A stretch of DNA of 62,204 nucleotides, taken from JAVBSX01 sp031549145 (lineage in GTDB: Bacteria > Planctomycetota > Planctomycetia > Pirellulales > Thermoguttaceae). A program made the translations under genes and the position numbers. Each line of letters opens with the position of its first letter. Position 1 is the first letter of the stretch. Below are positions 8,198 to 16,300 of this stretch, in pieces. The notes beneath the pieces are model-generated. The model did no database searches. It was not told the DNA's origin and was given only the letters and a program-made list of their open reading frames with translations. The stretch lies in the NCBI GenBank assembly GCA_031549145.1, contig JAVBQI010000015.1, positions 1 through 62,204 on the forward strand. Direction: 5' to 3'.

Positions 8198-8273
8198 CTA
8201 GCCCCAAGCGTCAGCGCGGGGTGATTGAATTATTATAGACCGCGGTATCACCCCGCGCTGACGCTTGGGCTAG
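8198..8273. repeat. Family B palindrome (simple form)
   Basis: CTAGCCCCAAGCGTCAGCG (from 8198) is repeated inverted as CGCTGACGCTTGGGCTAG (to 8273), around a loop of about 25 bp. The stem is nearly perfect over 25 bp. It lies in the convergent gap between the GNAT gene and purM and could serve both as a bidirectional terminator. Confidence 0.85.
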
Positions 8274-8308
8274 TACATGCTGTAGAACGCGTACGGATCA
8301 CGCTCCGA

Positions 8309-9319
8309 TTAGACGATCGTCCCGATTTCCCAGGTTTTGAAACCGATCTGCTCGCGAATCTTCGCGGCGAGTTCGGGCGGAACGATCAGGACCAAGCCGA
8401 TGCCCATGTTGAAAACGCGGGCCATTTCTTCGGCGTCGAGCGAGCCAAGTTTTTGGAGCCAACCGAAAACCGGAGGAGCCGACCACGATTTCGGTCGGAT
8501 GTCCGCTTTGAGCCCTTGCGGCAAAATCCTCGCGAGATTTTCCTCCAACCCCCCGCCGGTGATGTGGGCGATGCCGCGAATGTCCGTCCCCGGTTGAAAT
8601 TTTTCCAACAGGCCAAGAACCGTCGAAACGTAAATCCGTGTCGGCTCCAAGAGCTCTTCGCCGACCGTCCGCCCCAGTTCGGGGACCGCTTGGTCGGCGG
8701 AAAGCCCGCCGATTTCAAAAACGACTTTGCGGACCAACGAATAACCGTTCGAATGCAGTCCGCTGGACCCGACGCCGATCAGCACGTCCCCGGACCGAAT
8801 CGTTTTCCCGTCGATCAGCCGGGATTTTTCGGCGACGCCGACGCAAAATCCGGCGAGATCGTATTCGCCCGGTTGGTACAAATCGGACATGATCGCCGTT
8901 TCCCCGCCGAGCAAAGCGCAACCGGCTTGAACGCAGCCTTCGGAAATGCCGGCGACGAGTTTTTCGAGCAAATCCGGGTCGTCTTTCGGCATCGCGACGT
9001 AATCGAGAAAGAACAACGGCTTCGCCCCGCAACAAATCGCGTCGTTGACGCTCATCGCGACGAGATCGATTCCGATCGTCTCGTGCCGGTTCATTGCGCA
9101 GGCGACCTTGATTTTGGTTCCAACTCCGTCGGTGCAACTGATGAGGACGGGATCCTTATACTTTTGGGAATCGCCGTTGAGTTGGAACAAACCGGCGAAC
9201 CCGCCGTCGAGCCGGAGCACTTGCGGGGAAAACGTCCGAGACATCAGTTTCGGGAGCCGGGACATCGATTCGGCGTAAACCTCAAGGTCAACGCCCGCGG
9301 ATTTGTAAGTTGCTTTCAT
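8309..9319 (-). CDS. purM: Phosphoribosylformylglycinamidine cyclo-ligase (AIR synthetase)
   Basis: Closes FGAM to aminoimidazole ribonucleotide with ATP, step five of de novo purine synthesis, cytoplasmic. At 336 residues it fits the family. The N-terminus MKATYKSAGVD matches the conserved Y-x-x-A/S-G-V-D start. ATP-binding and fold motifs include CTDGVGTKIKVA, IGIDLVAMSVND and the glycine-rich ITGGGLEENLAR. A dispersed family C repeat separates it from the acyltransferase gene 120 bp upstream, so co-transcription with that gene is possible but not evident. Confidence 0.96.
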   Translation of the reverse strand: MKATYKSAGVDLEVYAESMSRLPKLMSRTFSPQVLRLDGGFAGLFQLNGDSQKYKDPVLISCTDGVGTKIKVACAMNRHETIGIDLVAMSVNDAICCGAKPLFFLDYVAMPKDDPDLLEKLVAGISEGCVQAGCALLGGETAIMSDLYQPGEYDLAGFCVGVAEKSRLIDGKTIRSGDVLIGVGSSGLHSNGYSLVRKVVFEIGGLSADQAVPELGRTVGEELLEPTRIYVSTVLGLLEKFQPGTDIRGIAHITGGGLEENLARILPQGLKADIRPKSWSAPPVFGWLQKLGSLDAEEMARVFNMGIGLVLIVPPELAAKIREQIGFKTWEIGTIV

Positions 9320-9341
9320 ATTCGAAATCTTTCAAAAAACA

Positions 9342-9436
9342 CAAGCCGGGGACAGCGGCCCCGACTGTCTCAATTCAAGTTGATATCTTTTCTCATGCGC
9401 AGCGCAGTCGGGACCACAGGTCCCGGCTCGTTGTGC
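9342..9436. repeat. Family C inverted repeat
   Basis: Outer arms CAAGCCGGGGACAGCGGCCC (9342 on) and GGGACCACAGGTCCCGGCTC (to about 9430), with inner GACTGTC and GCAGTC, form a bipartite hairpin element. Complete copies occur at 49811 and 60980. It fills the gap between the acyltransferase stop and the purM start. Confidence 0.75.
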
Positions 9437-9441
9437 GTTGT

Positions 9442-10074
9442 TTACTTTTCTTTCAGGTTGAGAACGGCCGCCCTCGCTCGGGCGAGGAATTCGTTTTTCC
9501 CTTCGCCGTCTTCCAGCCAAAGGGGCGGCCCGAAAACGACGCGGGAAAGCAACGGGACGGGTAAGGTTTTGCCGCGCGGCAAAATCCGGTTCATATTGTC
9601 GAGGTACACGGGAATCAATTCCAAATCGGGCCTTCGCTTACACAGATAATACAGCCCGCTTTTGAATTCGCCCGTCGTTTCGCCGTTCGAGCGGCCCCCT
9701 TCCGGGAACAAGACGATCGAGTAAACGTCTTTGATTTCGTCGACCATCATTTTGACCGGAGTGTTTTTGATGCTGATATTTTCCCGGTCGATCAGCAAGG
9801 CGTTGAAAAGCCGCCTCGCGATATAGCGGCGAATCGGTCCGGCATCCCAATAATCCTTGGCGGCGATCGTCCTGGTTCGCTCCCGCACGAAAGGGGGCAG
9901 CGCCGCCCAAATCACGATCGCATCCAAATGACTCGTATGATTGGCGAAATAAACCCGTTGGCAAGTGTCCGGTTGGGAGTCGATCCAGCGAACCGTCGCC
10001 CCGCTTAAAAATCGGGCGAGCAGCACCAAAAAGCCTTTGGCAAGCCAATCGAAACCGGAAAACAGAAACTTCAA
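9442..10074 (-). CDS. 1-acylglycerol-3-phosphate acyltransferase family (PlsC-like)
   Basis: Membrane-associated acyltransferase of 210 residues, expected to transfer an acyl chain to lysophosphatidate or a related acceptor in phospholipid synthesis. The catalytic motif NHTSHLD (the NH-x4-D box) lies at about residues 46-52 and the substrate motif FPEGGRS near residue 120. The N-terminus is hydrophobic and may sit in the membrane. The size fits PlsC, but the same fold is used by other acyltransferases, so the acceptor is not certain. An inverted repeat lies upstream and family C downstream. Confidence 0.85.
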   Translation of the reverse strand: MKFLFSGFDWLAKGFLVLLARFLSGATVRWIDSQPDTCQRVYFANHTSHLDAIVIWAALPPFVRERTRTIAAKDYWDAGPIRRYIARRLFNALLIDRENISIKNTPVKMMVDEIKDVYSIVLFPEGGRSNGETTGEFKSGLYYLCKRRPDLELIPVYLDNMNRILPRGKTLPVPLLSRVVFGPPLWLEDGEGKNEFLARARAAVLNLKEK

Positions 10075-10144
10075 TGTCGGGACCGCTTAAAAGGGATTTT
10101 ATTCTTATCAATCAGGGGCAGGCTTTAATTAAATACCTGACGTT

Positions 10145-10226
10145 TAGACTATAGGCTGTAGACTATAGGCTGTCGGGTTTGTTTTCAAACCGAGCCCTAC
10201 AGCCTGCGGTCTATAGCCTACAGCCT
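10145..10226. repeat. Family G inverted repeat with internal direct repeats
   Basis: The left arm is two direct copies of TAGACTATAGGCTGT (10145-10173). The right arm (10197-10226) carries their inverted counterparts, ending CTATAGCCTACAGCC. A single arm of the same family is found near 36787-36811. It lies between two minus-strand genes. Confidence 0.75.
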
Positions 10227-10231
10227 TTATC

Positions 10232-11695
10232 TCACAATTTCGGCAACGCCGTTTCGTTGATCATCCGGAATGAATCGAGAATCCGTTCGTCGCTGTCCTC
10301 GAAAAACTCCAATTTTCCGGCATGTATCACGAAAACGACAACGCATTGGTTCCCCAATTTGTCGGTCAACAGGTAATAGACCCAGCGGAACGGCATCTCC
10401 TCGACCTTGCCGTCGAGAACGACGCGGTATTCCGTATAACCGGCGGCATTGACCGACTCTTCCTGCAGCACCAGCGTTCCGAAGCTTTTGCCCAAGCCTT
10501 GCTTGAGATCGTCGCTGAAACGTTGCAAGCTCGTGAGCGATTTGGCGTCGACCGACGGCATCGCGACGATGTTGCATTGGGCGACCAATTCCCCCCGGCT
10601 GAGCATCCGTAAAAGGGTCGTGTTTTTCTCGTCTTGGATGATATACCAACTGCGGGGATGTTCGAACCGCCAAGGGCCGGTCCCGCCGTCGTACCGGAGC
10701 GAGAGCGACATCGGCCCCGGCTCCAGGTTGAGGCCGCCGAGCAGCTCGTCGTTCAGGTTTTGCGGAGCGGAAAGCGGCGAAATCTTGACCTGCAGCCGCG
10801 CCTTGAGATCGAGCCCCGGCCCGACGTGCCCGATCGCCCGGTTTTCTTCGATCAACATACCGAGCCAATTGATTCGCCCGGTCCGGAAATCGAATTGGTA
10901 CTTCGCCTGCACGGTCATTTCCGTATGGGCTCCGAGGTAGGCCCCTTGCGAATCGCCGACGATTTCGACCATCGCCAAGTCGTCGGCAACGCTCGTCAAC
11001 GTCGCTTCCAAGGTCTGCTCGGCCGCCGCGTCGATGTTCAAAAACGATCGCAGGGCATGATCCGGAATTTTCCAAGTGTCTCCGATTTGCACCGGCTTGT
11101 TCGGCAGCAAAAGATCGAGGCTCAGGGTATTTCCCGGCATTCCTTCGAGTAGGAGGAGCTGTTCGCTTTTCAACGGTCCCTTCGGGGAAAACAGCGTCGT
11201 CCCGTCGCCGTCAATTTCGCAAACGATCAATTTGTGGTTTTGGTCGAGTTCCGGCGTTTTGCTGACATCGCCGATATTCATTTTCGCTTTCGCGAGAGAG
11301 TACTCGCGCAAACTTTTGAGAGCGGGTTTTTCCCCGAGCTGAAAATTGACGATCCGTTCCTCGTATCGAAAACCGGCGACAACCTTCATTTTTTCGGAAA
11401 CCTGCTTCTGCTCCGGCGTGATCTGTTTGGTGTCGCCGACGACTTCGAGCAACACCTCGATCATATCGGTCGAGCCGACGGCCCGGCGGTCCGTCAATTC
11501 AAACGGCCCGGCGGGGGCTTCGACTTCGGCGGCGGGCTCGGTCGACTTCTCTTTTTTCGCGGCGGTCGGTTCTTTGGCCGCCGGTTTTTCCGAGGCCTTG
11601 GCCGCTTCCGTTTTTCGCGGAGTGCTTTGCCCCCAAGCCGAATCGCTCGCGCAAAGAATCGCCAATCCCAACAGACAAAATGTAATAATACGCAT
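10232..11695 (-). CDS. Secreted protein of unknown function
   Basis: A 487-residue protein with a clear Sec signal peptide (MRIITFCLLGLAILCASDSAWG, cleavage after about residue 22). I use the ATG at 11695, since the longer form adds 12 polar residues before the signal. Residues 25-60 are a Lys/Ala/Glu/Pro-rich linker. The rest is a beta-rich, mostly soluble region without a motif I recognise; LSLRYDGGTGPWRF and the final 150 residues look globular. It should be periplasmic or outside. The Ala/Lys linker and single-gene context are typical of secreted planctomycete proteins of unknown role. No function is proposed. Confidence 0.7.
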   Translation of the reverse strand: MRIITFCLLGLAILCASDSAWGQSTPRKTEAAKASEKPAAKEPTAAKKEKSTEPAAEVEAPAGPFELTDRRAVGSTDMIEVLLEVVGDTKQITPEQKQVSEKMKVVAGFRYEERIVNFQLGEKPALKSLREYSLAKAKMNIGDVSKTPELDQNHKLIVCEIDGDGTTLFSPKGPLKSEQLLLLEGMPGNTLSLDLLLPNKPVQIGDTWKIPDHALRSFLNIDAAAEQTLEATLTSVADDLAMVEIVGDSQGAYLGAHTEMTVQAKYQFDFRTGRINWLGMLIEENRAIGHVGPGLDLKARLQVKISPLSAPQNLNDELLGGLNLEPGPMSLSLRYDGGTGPWRFEHPRSWYIIQDEKNTTLLRMLSRGELVAQCNIVAMPSVDAKSLTSLQRFSDDLKQGLGKSFGTLVLQEESVNAAGYTEYRVVLDGKVEEMPFRWVYYLLTDKLGNQCVVVFVIHAGKLEFFEDSDERILDSFRMINETALPKL

Positions 11696-12008
11696 TTTTG
11701 AGTATGATGCTCGCGGGCACCTTAGGGGCAACGGGAAACGAAAGCCAAGCCCCGGTCCCGTCCGTGTATTCCGTTACAACAAGGATCAAGTATAAAAAAG
11801 AAACCCCTTTCTGTAAAGAGTTCGGAAGAAATGCTAAGTATCGAATTTCGCGCAGAGACGCGGAGGTCGCGGAGTTTTTCAACAAAAATCTCTTATAGAA
11901 ACCTTGATACTCCGCCTTTTTTAATTTCTTGCAATCTTTCCCCGCGGCCTCTGCGTCTCCGCGCGCTAAAAGACGACGAAACACAGGAATCGACATTTCT
12001 CGAAAACA
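11696..12008. other. Intergenic stretch with an imperfect inverted repeat
   Basis: No gene was seen in these 313 bp between two minus-strand genes. GCGCAGAGACGCGGAGGTCG near 11850-11870 is mirrored by CTCTGCGTCTCCGCGCGC (11949-11966), an imperfect inverted repeat about 115 bp across that may be another dispersed element. The dnaB stop region follows. Confidence 0.55.
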
Positions 12009-13442
12009 TCAAAACTCGTCTCCCCCTTGGTATTGTGAGAACTCGTCATATTCCGTTTGTATCGGATCGGCAAGATTGGCAAAAAGCGTGTATTGTCCCA
12101 ACCAGGCGAGCTTGATGTCGCCAACTGGGCCGTTACGCTGCTTTGCAACGATCAGATCCGCTTGGCCAACGACGCCCATATCTTCCGCCTGCTCTTTCGA
12201 GTGGTAATACTCTTCCCGGTGCACGAACATTACGACGTCGGCGTCCTGCTCGATCGCCCCCGATTCCCGCAAATGGCTCAATCGCGGCCGGTTGTCCTTG
12301 GTCGCTTCCGCCTGCCGGTTCAACTGGGCGAGACAAAGGACCGGAACCTGAAGTTCCCGGGCCAGCCCCTTGAGCCGACGGGCGATTTTCGCGACCTGCT
12401 CCTGTCGCGGATCGGACGCGTTGTCCGGTTGAATCAGGCCGAGATAGTCGATCACGATCAGCCCGAGCCCGTTTTCCTGCCGCTTGATCCGTCGGGCGAC
12501 CGCCCCGATTTCCGTAACCGTCCGGCTCGGGGAATCGTCGATAAAAAGCGGGGCGACGCTGAGCTCGTTCGAGGCCTTAATCAGCAATTGCCGTTCAGAA
12601 GAGGAAAGAAAGTTGCCTCGGAGTTTGTGCGAATCGATTTTTCCTCGGGAGCAGAGCATACGCTGGGCCAATTCGACCCGGGCCATTTCCAGGGAAACGA
12701 TCAACGTCGGCACGCGTTGGACGACGGCGGAGTGATCGGCGATATTTGTCGCAAGAGCGGTCTTGCCCATGCTCGGCCGTGCGGCGAGGATCACGAGCTC
12801 CCCCGGATGCAGCCCGCCGGTCATCGCATCGAAATCGGTAAACCCGCTCGCGACGCCGTCGGTCGCCCCCTCCATTCTCGCGTCGAGAATACTGAAGGTT
12901 TCCAGCAAAACGTCGTGTATCCGGGAAATCTGGTTGGAGTTCCTCGAATCCGAGAGCGCGAAAATCTTTTCTTCCGATTGGTTGACGATTTCCCGCGGCG
13001 TAACCGTCGGCTCGTAAGCGCTGCGCAAAATCTCTGCGCTGGTGTGTATCAGGTCGCGCAAAATCGCCTTGTCCCGGACGATTTCCGCGTAATGCGGGGC
13101 GTGGGCGGCGACCTGAACCTGGTCCATAATCTCAGCGAGATACGCTTCGGAACCGATTTCGAGAAGATCACCGGAACTTTCGAGCCGCTCCAACAGCAGC
13201 GTCAGGTCGATGCCGCTCCCGGCGTTGTGCATCTCGATCAGGTGTCGGAAGAGCCGCTTGTTCGCCTCGGAATAGAAATCGTCCGTCCGAACGATGGTCG
13301 CGACCTCGTCGCAAATCATCGGATCAATCAGGATCGCCCCGACGACCCCTTTTTCCGCTTCGAGAGAATGCGGCGGAAGATGCTCGATCAACGCTTTTTC
13401 AAGCGGATGGTCCTGCGGTTTCTTAGCGGTTCGTTTCGGCAC
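12009..13442 (-). CDS. dnaB: Replicative DNA helicase DnaB
   Basis: Hexameric 5'-3' helicase that unwinds DNA at the replication fork. The N-terminal primase-interacting domain (PPHSLEAEKGVVGAIL) is followed by the RecA-like motor with Walker A ARPSMGKTAL and the block VIDYLGLIQ. It is 477 residues from the GTG at 13442. An alternative TTG at 13478 adds 12 residues but lies inside the family B palindrome, and neither start has a good ribosome binding site, so the start is uncertain. dnaA lies just upstream on the same strand, a natural pairing of initiator and helicase, with the palindrome between them. Confidence 0.95.
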   Translation of the reverse strand: MPKRTAKKPQDHPLEKALIEHLPPHSLEAEKGVVGAILIDPMICDEVATIVRTDDFYSEANKRLFRHLIEMHNAGSGIDLTLLLERLESSGDLLEIGSEAYLAEIMDQVQVAAHAPHYAEIVRDKAILRDLIHTSAEILRSAYEPTVTPREIVNQSEEKIFALSDSRNSNQISRIHDVLLETFSILDARMEGATDGVASGFTDFDAMTGGLHPGELVILAARPSMGKTALATNIADHSAVVQRVPTLIVSLEMARVELAQRMLCSRGKIDSHKLRGNFLSSSERQLLIKASNELSVAPLFIDDSPSRTVTEIGAVARRIKRQENGLGLIVIDYLGLIQPDNASDPRQEQVAKIARRLKGLARELQVPVLCLAQLNRQAEATKDNRPRLSHLRESGAIEQDADVVMFVHREEYYHSKEQAEDMGVVGQADLIVAKQRNGPVGDIKLAWLGQYTLFANLADPIQTEYDEFSQYQGGDEF

Positions 13443-13468
13443 GGAATTAGGCTTCGGGGCGATATCTA

Positions 13469-13542
13469 CTAGCCCCAAGCGTGAGCGCGGGGTGATAAAA
13501 ATGAACGCAAAAATATCCCCCCGCGCTGACGCTTGGGGCTAG
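13469..13542. repeat. Family B palindrome between dnaA and dnaB
   Basis: CTAGCCCCAAGCGTGAGCGC (13469 on) pairs with GCGCTGACGCTTGGGGCTAG (to 13542), with a single arm mismatch and a loop of about 30 bp. It lies between the dnaA stop and the dnaB start and covers the most distal possible dnaB start codon (TTG at 13478). A strong hairpin here could limit read-through from dnaA into dnaB. Confidence 0.85.
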
Positions 13543-13562
13543 TATGCTTTATTATGATTCAA

Positions 13563-15122
13563 TCATCCGGCTTGCAAAACCCGTTCGAGTTTTTGAATCA
13601 CGTCGGAAATCGAACAATTCTGGTCGAGGCAGGGCAACTCGAAATCTTCGTCGAGCCAGTGATCGACCTTTTTCTGAGCGGAAACGACCGTGCTGTGCGC
13701 CCGGTTGCCGAAATACTTGCCGATCTCCGAAAGAGCGGAACGAGTGTACTTTCGGGCTAACCACATCGCGAGCATCCGGGGATGGGCGATCTGTTCCGAA
13801 CGGGATTTCGATTGCAAGGATTGTTGGCCGAGCCCGAACGTCTCGCAAACGACCTGGTCGATGTCCGTGAGACGGACCGATTTGCGGTTGTTGCGGATCA
13901 AATCATCGAGAATTTGTTCCGCCGCTTGAACCGTGATCGACTTTTCGTCGGCCAAAGACGCGGCATGCAACCGGTTAAGGGCTCCGGAAAGCTGCCGGGC
14001 ATGAGCATTCAACCGCGAAGCGACGAATCGGCAAACTTCCGGAGAGAGCGGCAAATTCCGCTGCTTGACCATTTGCTCGAAAATCCGGAGGAGCGTGTCC
14101 CGTTCCGCCGATTCGATCCCGCAAACCATCCCCGCTTCCAATCGGGATAAAAGCTCCGTTCGCAGCCCGCGAAGCTCTTTGAGCGGTCGGTCGCCGGAAA
14201 AAACCAGCTGCACGCCCTGATTTTTCAACGTGTCGATCGTTCGCAGCAGTTCCGTCTGTGTCGAATTCTTGCCGAGAAAAAATTGAATATCGTCGATCAA
14301 CAATGCCGAAATGCTGCGGAATTTGTTGCGAAAACCGGGTGTCCCTTGCCGGAGACTCTCGATAAACGCGGTCGTAAACTGTTCCGCGGTCATAAAAAGC
14401 GGCGGTTTTCGGTCTTTTCGCTTTTTCGTTTCCGACCAAATCCCTTCCAGCAAATGGGTTTTGCCGACGCTCGTCCCGCCGTGTATGTAAACCGGGTTCA
14501 TTTTTCCCGGGTGCAAAACGGCGATATCGGCGGTCGTTTTCGCGAGCCGGTTCGACATCCCTTCGACAAACGTCGCGAGCGATGCGAAGCGGCGGCTGCC
14601 TGTCGCGTTGACCGCCGGTACATTCCGGCTGATTTCGGAAACTCCCTTGCTTTTCGTCGGGAAAGACAACGGAGAGCTGACGGAACGAACACTGTCCCCA
14701 TTCAACGTTTCGCGAACGGCTGTCGCAACCGCCGAATCTTTCTTCTGCGACCGTTTGAGGCTGGCCTTTTTGCCGCAATCCATTGGTTCGTTGGAAGGCA
14801 ATGATGATTTTCCCAAAACTTCGTCTGTTTTCGGAAACGGAAAAGGTTGCGAATGGGCCGATTCAATTCGTCGATGGGCGGGTGATGCAGGAGAGCAACC
14901 CGAATCATTCCCTTGTGTCTGAGTTAAGTTTAACCCGGCTTCAAGAAGCTCGTTTTCAGGAAAAAGAGAAGGAAACCGGAAAAAATCGATCTTGGACTTG
15001 GAATGAGAAGCTCGCGATCGCGAAGGGATCGAGACTTGTTGCTTCGGGCTTGTCGTCGTGTCGCCCCGAAAGCCAATTGTCTCGTTTTTCGTGCGAAGCG
15101 CGGTAGTGAGGACTTTTTCCAT
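13563..15122 (-). CDS. dnaA: Chromosomal replication initiator DnaA (planctomycete type)
   Basis: AAA+ ATPase that recognises the replication origin. The 519-residue protein has about 200 N-terminal residues of low-complexity Ser/Pro/Lys-rich sequence in place of a recognisable domain I. The ATPase domain follows: Walker A GGTSVGKTHL near residue 213, Walker B LLIDDIQFF, and a sensor-II-like helix ARQLSGALNRL. Domain IV has the DNA-binding signature NRAHSTVVSAQKKV near residue 480, the counterpart of the usual GGRDHTTV-type motif. Walker A has SVGKT where most DnaA have GLGKT. dnaB follows downstream. The 1.2 kb gap upstream is a possible origin location, but I found no clear DnaA boxes. Confidence 0.88.
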   Translation of the reverse strand: MEKVLTTALRTKNETIGFRGDTTTSPKQQVSIPSRSRASHSKSKIDFFRFPSLFPENELLEAGLNLTQTQGNDSGCSPASPAHRRIESAHSQPFPFPKTDEVLGKSSLPSNEPMDCGKKASLKRSQKKDSAVATAVRETLNGDSVRSVSSPLSFPTKSKGVSEISRNVPAVNATGSRRFASLATFVEGMSNRLAKTTADIAVLHPGKMNPVYIHGGTSVGKTHLLEGIWSETKKRKDRKPPLFMTAEQFTTAFIESLRQGTPGFRNKFRSISALLIDDIQFFLGKNSTQTELLRTIDTLKNQGVQLVFSGDRPLKELRGLRTELLSRLEAGMVCGIESAERDTLLRIFEQMVKQRNLPLSPEVCRFVASRLNAHARQLSGALNRLHAASLADEKSITVQAAEQILDDLIRNNRKSVRLTDIDQVVCETFGLGQQSLQSKSRSEQIAHPRMLAMWLARKYTRSALSEIGKYFGNRAHSTVVSAQKKVDHWLDEDFELPCLDQNCSISDVIQKLERVLQAG

Positions 15123-15456
15123 GTCAAAGAAGAATTCAAACAGGATTTGCTTTCCTATGAAATCCTTAACGAGTTATGTATGATTAAATAAGAATAATGT
15201 ATATCGCGAACCGGCCAATTGAGCCGGTACTCCGCGCTCAGGATTGAATCTCGCGAACACTGCCTTGGGGGGGCGAACATTTCGTGTGGGATATTCTCAA
15301 TCCAACAAAAAACGATAATGATTTGACATTCGATCGAGACGGAAATGCGAGTTGGCTGACGGCCAACGGAAGTGCATTTGTCTCAACCGATCCAAAATGT
15401 TTCTGTCGCAAGCGAGTAATCTTTGGTCGTCGTCGAGCAACGGAATTTGCTGAATC

Positions 15457-15558
15457 TACTCAAGCCGGTTTAAAATTCCCGTCTTCAGTACGGTAGCGGC
15501 CCAACGAGGCCGCGGTTTGACAGAGGGCGAAGCCTACCGCCCCTACCGGCTACGGTAT
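15457..15558 (-). repeat. Family D repeat (reverse orientation)
   Basis: Matches, in reverse complement, the elements at 25532-25636 and 43246-43352: ACTCAAGCCGGTTTAAAATT, then the GCGGCCCAACGAGGCCGCGG hairpin, the GAGGGCGAAGCCTACCGCCC block and CTACCGGCTACGGTA. Confidence 0.75.
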
Positions 15559-15968
15559 CAAAACGTGTTCGACATCCAACAGCCGGTCATTGTATCGACG
15601 GAAAACTTCTTGTCAAACAATCCTTGAGCCGCTGGGATTTTTTTTCCGGAAAAAATTTTTCCGCCCCTGATTCCAAGGAACATACGGAATATTTTTCTTC
15701 GTCGTTTGGCAAGATTTCCATAAAAATCATTTTTCGTGAAATGGGGACAACTTGTCTTTATAAAAAAGGCGAATGGTTTCCGGGCATGTAATCCGTTGCC
15801 CCGCGCGAAGGCTTCCGTTCCGGGACGCCGGATATTGCCGCCCAACAGTCGAAATCCGCCCCTCTTGACGCCGACAAAGACTGCCGTGTCCTTTCTTTTC
15901 AAGTCGCACAAATCGTGCTACATCGTCAAGGGTTGCAGGTCTTTACGCAAAAAATCGATCGCGGCAAA

Positions 15969-15996
15969 CAGCCAACCCGAAGCGTCAGCGTCGGGT
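15969..15996. repeat. Family B half copy
   Basis: CAGCCAACCCGAAGCGTCAG with the following CGTCGGGT resembles one arm of the family B palindrome with substitutions, and makes a short hairpin of its own (ACCCGA/TCGGGT). Confidence 0.5.
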
Positions 15997-16300
15997 CGGA
16001 TTCGCGTTTCCGCGTTCGAAAACCGGTCGCTCGCGCTCTCGGTTGCTCCTGATTCGATATTATTACAATGATCAGTAATGTTTTCTCTTTTGCGAATCCC
16101 CCTATCTTACCAGTTTTTTGTATTTTTTTCTTCTACTCGAAAATTTTTTCTGATTTTGCTCTGGTATGGTTTGGGCTAAAACATTATTCTTTCCAAGTTG
16201 TATTTTAAAAATGACACGCTCAAAATTTCCATTCGAAAAGTATTTTTCGCAAAACGATCGTTATTGAAAATTAACGTTTGATCTGTCAAGGAGGACAGTT

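Larger units (their letters stand above)
15123..16300. other. 1.2 kb non-coding region upstream of dnaA, AT-rich at its right end
   Basis: No convincing gene here. It holds a reverse family D repeat (15457-15558), a family B half copy (15969-15996), and a strongly AT-rich stretch (about 16075-16280) with many T and A runs. The divergent genes dnaA and the LysM/YkuD gene flank it. The location next to dnaA and the AT-rich block make it a candidate replication origin. I looked for TTATNCACA-like 9-mers on both strands and found none that match well. Confidence 0.5.

Noticed and set aside
15123..16300. DnaA-box cluster proving an origin
   Set aside because: No TTATNCACA-like 9-mers with good match were found on either strand, so the origin remains only a possibility.
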